Source: Nocardia sienata NBRC 100364 (lineage in GTDB: Bacteria; Actinomycetota; Actinomycetes; Mycobacteriales; Mycobacteriaceae). From it: DNA of 64,000 nucleotides. This document shows positions 27,338 to 39,602 of this stretch, in pieces. The stretch's first letter is position 1. Each line of letters begins with the position of its first letter. A program made the translations under genes and the position numbers. A model generated the notes under the pieces. That model was not told the origin of the DNA. It ran no database searches and worked only from the letters and a program-made list of their open reading frames with translations. The DNA lies in contig NZ_BDBX01000016.1 in assembly GCF_001613205.1 (NCBI RefSeq), positions 62,001-126,000 of the forward strand. Direction: 5' to 3'.

Positions 27338-27506
27338 CCTGTGAGCCTCTGCGCGTGACGGGCGGGCCTATGGGGCAGGCCGGTAGCCGGCCCCGGTGAG
27401 CGCAACCCACCACCGACCAGGGCCAAGAACCCGCGCGGTCCCGGGTATGCGAAACCAACGGACAGCGGATGACCGATCCGGCGGAATCGAGGCAGCAGAA
27501 AGCGAA

Positions 27507-27538
27507 CCGGCCGGCGCCCAGGTGTGGGCGCCGGCCGG
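27507..27538 (-). terminator. Terminator of the gyrB-gyrA-DUF3566 transcript
   Basis: A perfect 14-bp stem (arm CCGGCCGGCGCCCA) with loop GGTG lies 15 bases after the DUF3566 stop codon on the minus strand. Confidence 0.85.
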
Positions 27539-27553
27539 CAGGTACGCAAGAAT

Positions 27554-28648
27554 TCAGTCCGGGTCGGCCAGGGTGACCTGGATACCGCCGACCATATCGC
27601 AGCACTGGTTGTAGATGAACGTGCCGACCGTGGCCAGCGCGGTGAACAGGACGACATTGATGAGCCCGATCACCCCGGCGTAGCCGAAGACCGTACCCGC
27701 GTCGATGAGCCCCACCGATCCGCTGTCCGGGGACACCATATCGGTGAAGGTGCTGTTGAGCCGCTCCCAGACGCCCATACCGGCGAGCACCATGTACAGC
27801 AGCGCGACGGCGATCATCCACACGAAGAACATGGCCACGCTGATCACCAGAGTGATCTTCAGCGTGGACCACGGATCGATCCGACGCACCTGGACGGTGG
27901 CGCGCAACGGTTCTCCGCCGAGCACCGCCTGCGGCAGCCCACGCGGCGCCGCCGGCGCGGGCGGGGGTGCGGCCGGAGGTGTGTACGGGTTGTGCTGCTG
28001 GTTGGGTGGCTGTTCCGGGGGTAGGGGATGCCTGATCTCGGAAAGATCCGGCATATCCTTCACCAGCTCCGGGCGCGCGATACTGCGCGTCGGCCCGTCC
28101 AGGCCAACGGATTTGGCCATGGCCGCTTCCTTACGTGCCGCCTTGGCCGCCAGGTCGCTGGTGGTACGGGCATTGGTGACCCCGCCCTGCAAACCCCCGC
28201 CGCCTTGCAGGCCGCCGCCCTGCAGGCCCACCGACCGCTGGGCGCCGCCCACCGGCATATGGCCGGGCCGTGAGAGGTTCGACTGCGGTTCCCGCTGCGG
28301 CAGCTGCGACCAGCCCTCCTGGTAACGGTTCGCCTCGGAACCGTTACCGGCCTGCTGATTACCCGCGCCGCCCTGCTGATCGCCCGGCCCGCCACCGGCC
28401 GGCGGACCGGGATTCCGGTCCGCCGGGGCATTGCGCGAGTCGGACGGGAATTCGCCTTGCTGCTCCTGCTTTTCGGGCTGCGGGCCGGCCGCGGGCGAAC
28501 CACCGGACGGGTTACCGCCGGCCTGTTCGTGGTCCGCGGCCTCGCCCGGCCGCTGAGTCGGGCGCGGCGAAATCGGGGACGGGGTGACCCGCTCGGTCAC
28601 GCCGTTCGTCTGCTGCCGCTCGTCGCTCGGCTGTTTCGGAGTGGTCAA
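27554..28648 (-). CDS. DUF3566 transmembrane protein downstream of gyrA
   Basis: A 364-residue protein. A long disordered N-terminus rich in Pro, Gly and Gln (about residues 1-235) with a Gly/Leu/Gln repeat ([16 protein letters not shown]) precedes the DUF3566 domain, which begins [17 protein letters not shown] and has two transmembrane helices (about 260-285 and 325-350). It follows gyrA by 39 bases and is the counterpart of the mycobacterial gene after gyrA. The function is unknown; the synteny with gyrase is strong across actinobacteria. Confidence 0.88.
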   Translation of the reverse strand: MTTPKQPSDERQQTNGVTERVTPSPISPRPTQRPGEAADHEQAGGNPSGGSPAAGPQPEKQEQQGEFPSDSRNAPADRNPGPPAGGGPGDQQGGAGNQQAGNGSEANRYQEGWSQLPQREPQSNLSRPGHMPVGGAQRSVGLQGGGLQGGGGLQGGVTNARTTSDLAAKAARKEAAMAKSVGLDGPTRSIARPELVKDMPDLSEIRHPLPPEQPPNQQHNPYTPPAAPPPAPAAPRGLPQAVLGGEPLRATVQVRRIDPWSTLKITLVISVAMFFVWMIAVALLYMVLAGMGVWERLNSTFTDMVSPDSGSVGLIDAGTVFGYAGVIGLINVVLFTALATVGTFIYNQCCDMVGGIQVTLADPD

Positions 28649-28687
28649 TGGGAATCCTCGGATCCGTTCTTTGCCGCCGATATGGGA

Positions 28688-31189
28688 TTACTGCTCGGGA
28701 GAACCGCCGCCGTCGATCTGCTCGGGCTCGTCGGCGTTACGTGCGATCGCAAGCAAGGTATCGCCCTCGGCGAGGTTCATCAATCGCACGCCCTTGGTCT
28801 GCCTACCGGCCTTGCGCACCTGCCGGGCGGCAGTACGGATAACGCCTCCACTGGAGGTGATGGCATACAACTCGTCGTCGTCGTCGACGATGAGCGCTCC
28901 CACCAGGGTGCCACGCCGGGTGTCGTACTGGATCGTCAATACACCTTTTCCGCCGCGTCCCTGCGCGGTGTACTCCTCGATGGCGGTCCGCTTGGCATAG
29001 CCGCCCGAGGTCGCTACCAGCAAATATGTCCCGTCGCGGACCACATTCAGCGACAATAGGGCATCCTCGGCATTGAACCGCATACCCTGCACCCCGGAGG
29101 TGGCGCGTCCCATCGGGCGCAGCGCCTCGTCGGTGGCCGAGAAGCGGATCGACTGCCCCTGCGCCGAGACCAGCAGCAGATCGTCCTCGGCCGAACACAG
29201 TACGGCGCCGACCAATTCGTCGTTGTCGCGCAGGTTCACCGCCACGATCCCGCCGCTGCGGTTGGAGTCGAAGTCGACCAGGCGCGACTTCTTCACCAGG
29301 CCCTTCTGGGTGGCCAGCACCAGGTAGGCGGCATCCTCGTAGGACTTGATCCGGATGACCTGGGCGATCTTCTCGTCCGGCTGGAAGGCCAGCAGATTCG
29401 CCACATGCTGGCCGCGCGCGGTGCGGTTGGCCTCCGGCAATTCATATGCCTTGGCCCGGTATACGCGGCCTTTGTTGGTGAAGAACAACAACCAGTCGTG
29501 GGTCGAGGTCACGAAGAAGTGGCGGACGATATCGTCCTGCTTGAGGCCCGCGCCCTGCACACCCTTACCGCCGCGCTTCTGGCTGCGGTACAGATCGGTC
29601 TTGGTGCGTTTGGCGTACCCGGTCTCGGTGATGGTGACCACCACGTCCTCGCGGGCGATCAGATCCTCGTCGGCCACATCGCCGTCGGCGGAGATGATCT
29701 GGGTCCGCCGTTCGTCGCCGTGGCGCTCCACGATCTCGGCCAGCTCGTCCTTGACGATCGCGCGCTGCCGCTCCGGCTTCTCCAGAATGTCCTTCAGATC
29801 GGCGATCTCGGCCTCGAGCTTGGCGAGTTCGTCGATGATCTTCTGTCGTTCCAGCGCCGAGAGGCGCCGCAACTGCATATCCAGAATCGCGGTGGCCTGG
29901 GTCTCGTCGATATCGAGCAGTTCCATCAGGCCGGTCCGCGCGGTATCGGTATTGGCCGACCGGCGGATCAACGCGATGACCTCGTCCAGCTGATCCAGCG
30001 CCTTGACCAGGCCGCGCAGGATATGGGCCCGCTCCTCGGCCTTGCGCAGCAGGTAGCGGGTGCGCCGGACGATCACTTCCAGCTGATGGTTCACATACAG
30101 CCGGATCATCTGATCCAACCGCAGGGTGCGCGGTACGCCCTCGACGATGGATAGCATGTTCGCGCCGAAGCTGGTCTGCAGCTGGGTGTGCTTGTACAGG
30201 TTGTTCAGCACGACCTTGGCGATCGCGTCCCGCTTGACGGTGACCACGATACGCAGGCCCACCCGGTCCGAGGACTCGTCGTGGATATCGGCGACACCGG
30301 CGATCCGGCCGTCCTTGACCTGTTCGGCGATCGCGTTGATGAAGTTGTCGGTGTTGACCTGATACGGCAGACCGGTGATGACGATCGTGGTGCGACCGCG
30401 GGAATCCTCTTCGATCTCCACCACACCGCGCATCCGGATGGACCCACGGCCGGTGGTGTAGGCATCGTGGATCCCCTGGGTGCCGACGATCAGGCCGGCG
30501 GTCGGGAAGTCCGGGCCCTTCACCCGTTCCATACAGGCCGCGAGGGTGGCTTCCTCGTCGGCGTCGTGGTTGTCGAGCACCCAGTAGATGGCCTCGGCCA
30601 GCTCGGTCAGGTTGTGCGGCGGGATATTGGTCGCCATGCCGACCGCGATGCCGTTGCTGCCGTTCATCAGCATATTCGGCACGCGGCTGGGCAGGACTAC
30701 CGGTTCCTGGGTCTTGCCGTCGTAGTTCGGGATGAAATCGACCGTGTCGTGGTCGATTTCGCGCAGCAGTTCCATCGCCAGCGGCGTGAGCCGGCATTCG
30801 GTATACCGCATGGCGGCGGCACCGTCGTTACCGCGGCTGCCGAAGTTGCCCTGGCCGTCGACCAGCGGATACCGCATGGCCCAGGGTTGGGCCATGCGGA
30901 CCAGGGTGTCGTAGATGGCCGAATCGCCGTGCGGGTGGTAGTTACCCATGGTGTCGGCCACCGGCCGCGCGGACTTCACATAGCTGCGATCGGGCCGGTA
31001 GCCGTTGTCGTGCATCGCGTACAGGATCCGGCGGTGCACCGGCTTGAGGCCGTCACGGACCTCGGGCAGCGCGCGGCCCACGATCACGCTCATCGCGTAA
31101 TCGATGTAGCTGCTCTGCATCTCCTGCTGGATATCGACCGGCTCGATCCGGTCGCCTGCGCTCTCCGGCGGCAGGGTGGTGTCGGTCAT
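28688..31189 (-). CDS. gyrA: DNA gyrase subunit A
   Basis: The breakage-reunion subunit of gyrase, 833 residues, which cuts and rejoins DNA to add negative supercoils. The catalytic Tyr is at 129 in AAMRYTE. The quinolone-resistance region reads [16 protein letters not shown] with Ser90, Ala91 and Asp94. The GyrA box in the C-terminal wrapping domain is QKRGGKG. It lies directly downstream of gyrB (68 bp) and forms an operon with it. Confidence 0.98.
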   Translation of the reverse strand: MTDTTLPPESAGDRIEPVDIQQEMQSSYIDYAMSVIVGRALPEVRDGLKPVHRRILYAMHDNGYRPDRSYVKSARPVADTMGNYHPHGDSAIYDTLVRMAQPWAMRYPLVDGQGNFGSRGNDGAAAMRYTECRLTPLAMELLREIDHDTVDFIPNYDGKTQEPVVLPSRVPNMLMNGSNGIAVGMATNIPPHNLTELAEAIYWVLDNHDADEEATLAACMERVKGPDFPTAGLIVGTQGIHDAYTTGRGSIRMRGVVEIEEDSRGRTTIVITGLPYQVNTDNFINAIAEQVKDGRIAGVADIHDESSDRVGLRIVVTVKRDAIAKVVLNNLYKHTQLQTSFGANMLSIVEGVPRTLRLDQMIRLYVNHQLEVIVRRTRYLLRKAEERAHILRGLVKALDQLDEVIALIRRSANTDTARTGLMELLDIDETQATAILDMQLRRLSALERQKIIDELAKLEAEIADLKDILEKPERQRAIVKDELAEIVERHGDERRTQIISADGDVADEDLIAREDVVVTITETGYAKRTKTDLYRSQKRGGKGVQGAGLKQDDIVRHFFVTSTHDWLLFFTNKGRVYRAKAYELPEANRTARGQHVANLLAFQPDEKIAQVIRIKSYEDAAYLVLATQKGLVKKSRLVDFDSNRSGGIVAVNLRDNDELVGAVLCSAEDDLLLVSAQGQSIRFSATDEALRPMGRATSGVQGMRFNAEDALLSLNVVRDGTYLLVATSGGYAKRTAIEEYTAQGRGGKGVLTIQYDTRRGTLVGALIVDDDDELYAITSSGGVIRTAARQVRKAGRQTKGVRLMNLAEGDTLLAIARNADEPEQIDGGGSPEQ

Positions 31190-31257
31190 GCGAATCTCCT
31201 AGGTGCTGACGGAATACGGCAGGTCACCGCGCGCGGAAGCGCTGCGGGCGGACCGCC

Positions 31258-33610
<2,353 letters not shown>

Positions 33611-34177
33611 CTAACCGTAGGTATCGCGGGGTCCGCGGCCCCGGATATGACGTTGTCCCTTGCGCCAGCTCGGCGCCGTCGGCCCGGAGATACGCAATGA
33701 ACGGACCACACCGGGCCCCACCGCCGCGCTGATCTTCGCGAGCAACTGCGCCTGCAGCAGACGCAACTGCGTGGCCCAGGCCGTGGACTCGGCCGCGACA
33801 CTCAATACCCCGTTCTCCAGCGCCACCGGTTTCGCATGGGCGGCGATGTCCTCCCCGACCACACCCGACCAGTGCCCGAAAACGGTGCCTTCGGCCACTT
33901 TGGTGGACCAGCCGCGACTGCGCGCGATCGAGGTCGCGAGTTTGGACAGTGGCTGTGGATCGCGATCGTCGGGACGAGGACCCGACCATCCGCTGCGGCG
34001 GCGGGCGCCGGAACGGAGACCACGGCGTGGGGAGGAGCGTCCCTGACCGACGGATTTACCGCTGGCGCGCGCCGCCGCCCGAGCCTCCTCCAGCGCCCGG
34101 CGAGCCAGGTCGATCCCGCGCAACTCCGGTTCGGTCGGGGGCGTGGCGCCACCGGGTGTTCCGGGCTGGTCGGTCAT
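33611..34177 (-). CDS. dciA: DciA/DUF721 family protein (putative helicase loader)
   Basis: A 188-residue DUF721 protein. Members named DciA load the replicative helicase DnaB at oriC in bacteria lacking DnaC. A disordered basic N-terminus leads into the KH-like DUF721 domain (about residues 80-180), with [29 protein letters not shown]. The ATG at 34177 has GGAG before it; a GTG five codons upstream is less likely. It lies between recF and gyrB as in mycobacteria. Confidence 0.88.
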   Translation of the reverse strand: MTDQPGTPGGATPPTEPELRGIDLARRALEEARAAARASGKSVGQGRSSPRRGLRSGARRRSGWSGPRPDDRDPQPLSKLATSIARSRGWSTKVAEGTVFGHWSGVVGEDIAAHAKPVALENGVLSVAAESTAWATQLRLLQAQLLAKISAAVGPGVVRSLRISGPTAPSWRKGQRHIRGRGPRDTYG

Positions 34178-34521
34178 CGCTGCTCCACTCACCGGTGCGA
34201 GTTATCCCCAGGTTCGACCGGTTTTTCCTCAGGCTGTGCACATCCGGGAACCCGCTCCCGACTCCGCGCCCCGGGATCGGCACCGCTGCCGATCTTTCGG
34301 TAAATCTGCTGCTCAGTACGGGTATTTCGGTGCCGGTGCCGGTTGTCTCCGAATGGACCGGGTAGCCGTCCGGGGTATGAGGCGACGACCTGGTCGAACA
34401 AGTTATCCACAGGCTGTGGATAACTGATTTTCGATACCGGACGGGGGATAACGGCCCGGTGTACCGGCTCACTCTACGAACGGCCCGGCGCGCATGCAAG
34501 ACGACGGCGGGCGCGTGTCCG
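34178..34521. other. recF-dciA intergenic region
   Basis: In mycobacteria recF runs almost directly into this gene; here 344 bp intervene. No gene is supported, though shadow frames cross it. It holds the DnaA-box palindrome at 34401-34425 and a weaker TTATCCCCAG at 34203-34212. Confidence 0.5.
34401..34425. promoter_or_regulatory. Palindromic pair of DnaA boxes, recF-dciA gap
   Basis: TTATCCACAG at 34403-34412 faces CTGTGGATAA at 34414-34423 around one central base, inside a 25-bp palindrome. Both are perfect consensus boxes. Confidence 0.8.
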
Positions 34522-35736
34522 TCAACCCGGCGGATCACCGGCCATCGCCGCGGGCGGGTCACCACCGGCGACCGGGCGCCGGGTCGCGAAACCGGATATC
34601 CGATGCTCCGGGTCACCGGTTGTCGTCACCTGCAAAGTGGCGCCGATCAGCTCGGCGGGCACGTCCTCGGGTACGGCCGCGGTGATCAGCACCTGCTCGG
34701 CGGCCGCCGCCACTGTGGCCAGGGCGGTGCGGCGACGCCGGTCGAGTTCGGCGAAGACATCGTCGAGCAACAGGACCGGTTCGGTCCCGTCCGCGCGGAG
34801 GAGTTCGAATGCCGCGAGCCGCAGCGCCAGCGCGAACGACCAGGACTCCCCGTGACTGGCGAAACCCTTGGCCGGGGTTTCCCCGAGCATCAGTTCCAAC
34901 TCGTCCCGGTGCGGACCGACCAGGCAAACACCTCGTTCGAGCTCCTTGGCCCGCGCCGCGGCGAGTTCACGCAGCAGGATCTCCTCCAGCAGGGCCGGAT
35001 CACCGGGCTCGGGCGGCCGGCCGGGATCGAGCAACTCGGCCGGCAGGGCCCCGCTGCGGTACCCGATCGCCGCGGGCCGGGACTCCGGCGCGAGAGCCGC
35101 ATACGCGCGGGTCAGATGTGGATGGAATTCGTGGACCAGGCGCAACCGCTCCGCGAGCAGGATCGAGGCATGGCCGGCCAGGTGCCCGTCCCAGACGTCC
35201 AGCGTGCCGAGATCGGCCCGTGCGGACCGTCCCGCGGTCTTCAGCAGGGCCGAGCGCTGCCGCAGCACCCGGTCGTAATCGGCGCGTACACCGGCCAGAC
35301 CGGGTCGTCGCGCCGTGCACAACTCGTCCAGGAAACGGCGGCGCTCCCCCGGGTCGCCCCGGACCAGCGCCAGATCCTCGGGGGCGAACAACACGGTGTG
35401 CAGAATGCCGAGGATCTCTCGCGGCCGGCGCACCGGGGACCGGTTGATCTGGGCCCGATTGGCCGCGCCGCGGTTGAGTTCGATATCGATCCGCAATTCG
35501 CGGCCCAGATGCACCACATTCGCGCCGATCCGGGCACGATCGGCGCCGGCCCGCACGAGCGGTGCGTCGGTGGAGACCCGGTGTGACCCCAGCGTGGACA
35601 GATAGCCCAGCGCTTCGAGCAGGTTGGTCTTGCCGTTACCGTTGGCCCCCAGGAAAACCGTAGGGCCTGTGGATAACTCGATCTCAGCATGCTCCCAGGA
35701 TCGGAAATCACGCAAGGTCAGAGCACGGATATGCAC
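34522..35736 (-). CDS. recF: DNA replication/repair protein RecF
   Basis: A 404-residue SMC-like ATPase that helps load RecA at gaps. Walker A is [13 protein letters not shown] near residue 33; the signature [18 protein letters not shown] and Walker [12 protein letters not shown] are in the C-terminal half. The GTG start gives the family's [14 protein letters not shown] opening. A DnaA box CTGTGGATAA (35667-35676) lies inside the first part of the coding sequence. Confidence 0.96.
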   Translation of the reverse strand: MHIRALTLRDFRSWEHAEIELSTGPTVFLGANGNGKTNLLEALGYLSTLGSHRVSTDAPLVRAGADRARIGANVVHLGRELRIDIELNRGAANRAQINRSPVRRPREILGILHTVLFAPEDLALVRGDPGERRRFLDELCTARRPGLAGVRADYDRVLRQRSALLKTAGRSARADLGTLDVWDGHLAGHASILLAERLRLVHEFHPHLTRAYAALAPESRPAAIGYRSGALPAELLDPGRPPEPGDPALLEEILLRELAAARAKELERGVCLVGPHRDELELMLGETPAKGFASHGESWSFALALRLAAFELLRADGTEPVLLLDDVFAELDRRRRTALATVAAAAEQVLITAAVPEDVPAELIGATLQVTTTGDPEHRISGFATRRPVAGGDPPAAMAGDPPG

Positions 35737-35763
35737 CTGTTCACACCATCCGGGAAATGACAG

Positions 35764-35793
35764 CCCGGTTATCCACAGCTGTGGATAACCGGG
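35764..35793. promoter_or_regulatory. 30-bp palindrome made of two abutting DnaA boxes, dnaN-recF gap
   Basis: TTATCCACAG (35769-35778) is directly joined to CTGTGGATAA (35779-35788), extended on both sides by CCCGG/CCGGG to a perfect 30-bp palindrome. It lies just upstream of recF and could control its transcription or titrate DnaA. Confidence 0.8.
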
Positions 35794-35920
35794 GATAGCG
35801 CAGGTCGCAGCGCTGGTTTGCGGAGGTATCGCTACCGACCGCTACGGCAGGCACGGTACACCAACACCGGCCGTAACGGGTGGATGTGTGCCGGTTCGTC
35901 TTTCCCGAACCCACGCCCGC

Positions 35921-37096
35921 TCAGCCCGGGAGCCGGACCGGCATCAACAGATAGATGTAGTCGCTCTCCAGCGCCGGATACGCACCGGAATCGAGCGGCT
36001 CCGGTTCCTCGTCGCGGGCGGGCAGCAGCACAGCCGGGCGGCTGGGGGTGGTGAACCCGAAGGTGACCCGCTCGGAGCGCAGCGCGGACAAACCGTCGAT
36101 CAGGTAGCCGGGATTGAAGGCGATGGTCAGCGGTTCGCCCCGGAAATCGGCGGTGAGCCATTCCTCGGCGCGGCCGGCGTCGTCGCCGCCCGCCGACAGC
36201 AGCAGACCTTCACCGGAGAATTCCAGTCGCACCTGGGCACCGCGCTCGGCCACGAGCGCGACACGCTTGATCGCCTCGGTGAGCGAGGCGACCTCCAGTG
36301 TCGCGATCGAAGTGTGCTCCTTGGGGAGCAACTGGCGGAACTTGGGGAATTCGGCATCCAGCAGCCGGGTGGTGGTCCGACGACCACCGTTGACGATGCC
36401 CAGCAGTCCGTCGGCACCCGCTCCGGACCCCAGCGACAACTGCACCAGCCGGTCGGAGGCGCCCAGCGTCTTGGCTGCCTCGGACAGGGTGCGGGCGGGA
36501 ATGAGCACCGCTGTCTCGATATCGGTGCGGGCGGGCTGCCACTGGATGTGCCGTACCGCGAGCCGGAACCGGTCGGTGGCCGCCAGCACCACCTGCGGCC
36601 CCTCGATCTCGACCCGGATACCGGTCAGCATGGGGAGTGTGTCGTCGCGGCCGGCGGCGACGGCCACCTGTCCGACCGCCTCACCGAATACCTCGACCGC
36701 CAGCTCCCCGCTGGACTGCGGGACCTCCGGCAACTGGGGATAGTCCTCCACCGGCATGGTCGGGAGCGAGAACTTGGCGCTACCGCACTGGATCAGCACG
36801 CGGGTGCCGTCCACGGAAACGTCCACCGGTTTGTTGGACAACGCCTTGGTGATATCGGCCAGCAGTTTGCCCGAGACCAGGACACGCCCGGGGCCGGCGA
36901 CCTCGGCAGCGACCCGCATCTGCGCGGAGACCTCGTAGTCGAATCCGGAGACGGTCAGTCCGTCCTCGTCCGCGACCAGCAGGACTCCGCCGAGCACCGG
37001 GACCGGCGGGCGGGACGGCAGACTTCGCGCCACCCAGGCGACCGACTCCGCGAAATCCTCACGCGCGACCCGAAACTTCATGCCTGCAAGGTCCAT
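35921..37096 (-). CDS. dnaN: DNA polymerase III beta subunit (sliding clamp)
   Basis: A 391-residue clamp that gives the replicative polymerase its processivity. Three repeated clamp folds are recognisable through [25 protein letters not shown] and [14 protein letters not shown], and the C-terminal [10 protein letters not shown] closes the peptide-binding pocket. The ATG at 37096 ([10 protein letters not shown]) is preferred, with GAGAGGA upstream, over an inner ATG at 37081. It is the first gene after oriC on this side. Confidence 0.96.
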   Translation of the reverse strand: MDLAGMKFRVAREDFAESVAWVARSLPSRPPVPVLGGVLLVADEDGLTVSGFDYEVSAQMRVAAEVAGPGRVLVSGKLLADITKALSNKPVDVSVDGTRVLIQCGSAKFSLPTMPVEDYPQLPEVPQSSGELAVEVFGEAVGQVAVAAGRDDTLPMLTGIRVEIEGPQVVLAATDRFRLAVRHIQWQPARTDIETAVLIPARTLSEAAKTLGASDRLVQLSLGSGAGADGLLGIVNGGRRTTTRLLDAEFPKFRQLLPKEHTSIATLEVASLTEAIKRVALVAERGAQVRLEFSGEGLLLSAGGDDAGRAEEWLTADFRGEPLTIAFNPGYLIDGLSALRSERVTFGFTTPSRPAVLLPARDEEPEPLDSGAYPALESDYIYLLMPVRLPG

Positions 37097-37379
37097 CGCC
37101 CGAGGTGTCCTCTCCCGTTCAGTGTGGATCGACGGCTGTGCTGCCCCCGCGTATCCCGCTGTGCCGACTCCGCCACCGGCACGGCGGTCGATGCGGCGGC
37201 CGGAAATCCGGACCGACCGCCCCAGGAGTCTGGCACAAGCGGCCGACATCAGACCGTACCCCGTTTCGAGCTACGCGGTCGGCTGCCCCTCCGAGTGGAG
37301 GATACGTCCTGCGGCGGTGCCCGGGCCAGGCCGGGCGGGCATATCGAGCCGTATCGCCGTTGCCTGGGCCGATCGGCTG

Positions 37380-38410
37380 TGTACGACTGTGGATGAACAG
37401 CGGATGCGGCCGCTGTGGAACCTCCGGGCGTCGGGTCGCCGATATCCGCGCGCTCTCCCTGGTGTGGCCGTATCCACAGTCGTTCATAGGTAGCGGTGTG
37501 GACAACCGGGCAACCGGTCTCCCGTGCGGTGGCCGGATCACCACTTCTCGTCGGCGGCCCGGCGGCTGCTCTTCTCATCGATGTGGCGCAAACGCCGGCA
37601 CGCCGCCGGCCGCGCCTCGATATGCGATCGATCGCCGATACGGGTTCCGGGTCTTCGGACGGGGCGTGTGGGTCGTAGCCGGACCTCGTTGTACGAGCGC
37701 CGGAGCGCGGTGTTGTGAGAGCGCCACAGGGCGGGCAGGGGAACGAGTCCGGTCCGGGTCTTCGAACAGATGGAGATCTGTGCAGCCGTGGAATGCCGCC
37801 CGCGAGTGAGCGCTGAACTTCCCGTGTCTGCCTCGCTGTCCTTGTCTCTCTTTCCGGCTCTGTGCGGTGGCGCGGTCCGCTCGAGACTTGTCCACACAAC
37901 CTGTTTTGAAGAGAAATTCTCTAGATGAAGAACAGGAGTAGTAATAGGCCCTGTGGAAACTGTGGATTCCGCTGGTTTCCCCAGCTCACACCGCGTGTCT
38001 GCCTGTGGATGGCCAGGGGATAACTCGAGGATGAATCGAAGGCGGCTGTGGACAGGTTTTGTTGTCCACACCGCGTCCACAGGCCGTCCCCAACTCGGTC
38101 CCCAGATTCTGGCCAGTTGTGCACACTGTGCATGGATCCGTGGACAACCTGTGGATTCCTCGAGGAATCCTCGAGGAATCCACAGGTTGTCCCCAGCCCT
38201 CTGACCGGAACGTCGCTGCTCAGTAGCTGTGGACCAAATCGCCTGTGGAAACTGTGGATAAACAGCTTGTGGACAAGTTGCCCCCAGTACCCTCCTGATC
38301 CTGTGGACGAGCCGGTGGACAACCTGGGGAATCCACAGGTGTGGATAAGACATATGCCCAGCTCAGGGCCTTCACAAGCTGTTAGCAACACACCTGTGGA
38401 TGCTTTCGAC
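37380..38410. other. Chromosomal replication origin oriC
   Basis: The non-coding stretch after dnaN is dense in DnaA boxes. Exact TTRTCCACA-type sites (either strand) are at 37497-37505, 37888-37896, 38062-38070, 38253-38261, 38268-38276 and 38340-38348. At least ten weaker ones occur, for example at 37387, 37470, 37951, 38004, 38047, 38117, 38139, 38302, 38314 and 38395. Both TTATCCACA and TTGTCCACA forms occur. The most AT-rich part, about 37900-37950 with an AGAGAAATTCTCT dyad, is the best unwinding-element candidate. Confidence 0.93.
38142..38192. repeat. 51-bp perfect palindrome inside oriC
   Basis: Two 25-base arms are exact reverse complements around a single central A at 38167. The left arm begins GGACAACCTGTGGATTCC and ends CTCGAGGA; the right arm mirrors it. 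DnaA-box-like halves lie in each arm. It could extrude as a cruciform or bind a dimeric factor. Confidence 0.9.
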
Positions 38411-38804
38411 ACGCCGATGCTTGTGGTATTCGGGTACGGCAGCGGGAGAAAGGTGATTCGAACGGTCGGGCAAGCGGATTGCGGCAGAACAACATCCGGG
38501 CTCGCCGCGCGAGCCGGAGGTCCGCCGCGGTCGACGAGTCGCCGCCCGAAAGGGGGCGGATCGCCCGGTCGGCGATTGCGGTTCGATCAGTGGACGACCC
38601 AGGCCCGCTCTCTTGCCTCCTGCCGAGTGGCAGTGGTGCCCGGACGAGGTAGAACACGTGCCCGGCCCGCATGCGGGCCGGCCTCGAGAACGGACCGAGA
38701 ACCGAACTTCTCGGCATGAGTCCGCGCTATCGATCCGGGAGCGACGATAAATTCGAAATCGCGCGCGGGCCCATGGCAACCCGCGCGGGAGCGGTAACGG
38801 CCGC
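38411..38804. other. Region between oriC and the glycolipid-binding gene
   Basis: No gene or clear element is seen here; DnaA-box density drops sharply at 38410. A frame open on the minus strand has no family resemblance. Confidence 0.4.
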
Positions 38805-39386
38805 TCAGGCGACGCGGGTCGCGATTCCCGGATAGCTCAGTACGAGGCCCGATGCGTCGTAGATCAACCGGCAGGCGAAATCGAATGCGGGGGCGGAGTA
38901 GTCGTAGCGCTGCCGGGTACCGTCGTCGCTGGTGCGCCGATAGTTCTGTTCCAGGCGTGCGACGTAGAGATCGGTCGCGCGCACGTAGACCGCGGGCGCC
39001 GCGGCGCAGCCACCGGCAGGCAGCGCCAGGCGGTGGACGGGCAACATATTCGTCATGGCCGACGATTCCAGGTCCACGTCGAGGCAGCCGTCCAAATGCG
39101 GCGCCTCCGTACCGTCGATCACCCACCGCCCGGCACCGTCCGACTCGATCAGCACCGTATGCCATCCGGTAGGCGACCGGCCGGTGATGCGCGCGGAGCG
39201 GGTCGTCCAGCCCGAATCGACCGTGATCTCGTACTGCACGTACCAGGCCTGATCGTCCTCGACGGCGGTAGTGCAGCCCTCCATACGATGGCCGTCGCCG
39301 TCCCGCCATAGGTGGACGACCTCGAAGCCCGACCGGGCGTCCCGATGCGACCATGCCGCGGCCACCGGTAGATCGGTGAACGACAT
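38805..39386 (-). CDS. Putative glycolipid-binding domain protein
   Basis: A 193-residue protein matching the glycolipid-binding (DUF1089) family: AAWSHRDARSGFEVVHL at the start, then CTTAVEDDQAWYVQYEI, WHTVLIESDGAGRWVIDG, LDGCLDVDLESSAMTNMLPVHRL and a C-terminal YDYSAPAFDFACRLIYDASGLVLSYPGIA. It is probably cytosolic with a beta-barrel-like fold; the role is unknown. The ATG at 39386 is chosen because upstream frame sequence is Arg/Ser-rich and unlike the family. Its place between dnaA and oriC is unusual. Confidence 0.82.
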   Translation of the reverse strand: MSFTDLPVAAAWSHRDARSGFEVVHLWRDGDGHRMEGCTTAVEDDQAWYVQYEITVDSGWTTRSARITGRSPTGWHTVLIESDGAGRWVIDGTEAPHLDGCLDVDLESSAMTNMLPVHRLALPAGGCAAAPAVYVRATDLYVARLEQNYRRTSDDGTRQRYDYSAPAFDFACRLIYDASGLVLSYPGIATRVA

Positions 39387-39602
39387 CTCTGCTCGCCTCC
39401 CCTGCGTCTTCGGCCGCGCGCGCCGGTTCGGCTCCGCTCTACTGCCCGGGCCGTCCCGGCCGCCGCATCGGCACCTGGTATGGCACACCGCCGATGCGGA
39501 CGGGGAACCTCGCCCGCACGAACAGCTCATCGCCGATCGGGTGAAGATATCGCCTACTGAAATCCGGGTGCACATCCGCCGGACACCGCGCGTACGCGAC
39601 GG

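Noticed and set aside
25008..27506. Classic integration at the tRNA-Ile 3' end
   Set aside because: The integrase remnant lies on the 5' side of the tRNA and no duplicated tRNA 3' segment was found, so an att pair cannot be claimed.
34056..34616. 186-codon frame covering the recF-dciA gap
   Set aside because: It overlaps both real genes and the DnaA-box palindrome, and has shadow-like Arg/Pro composition.
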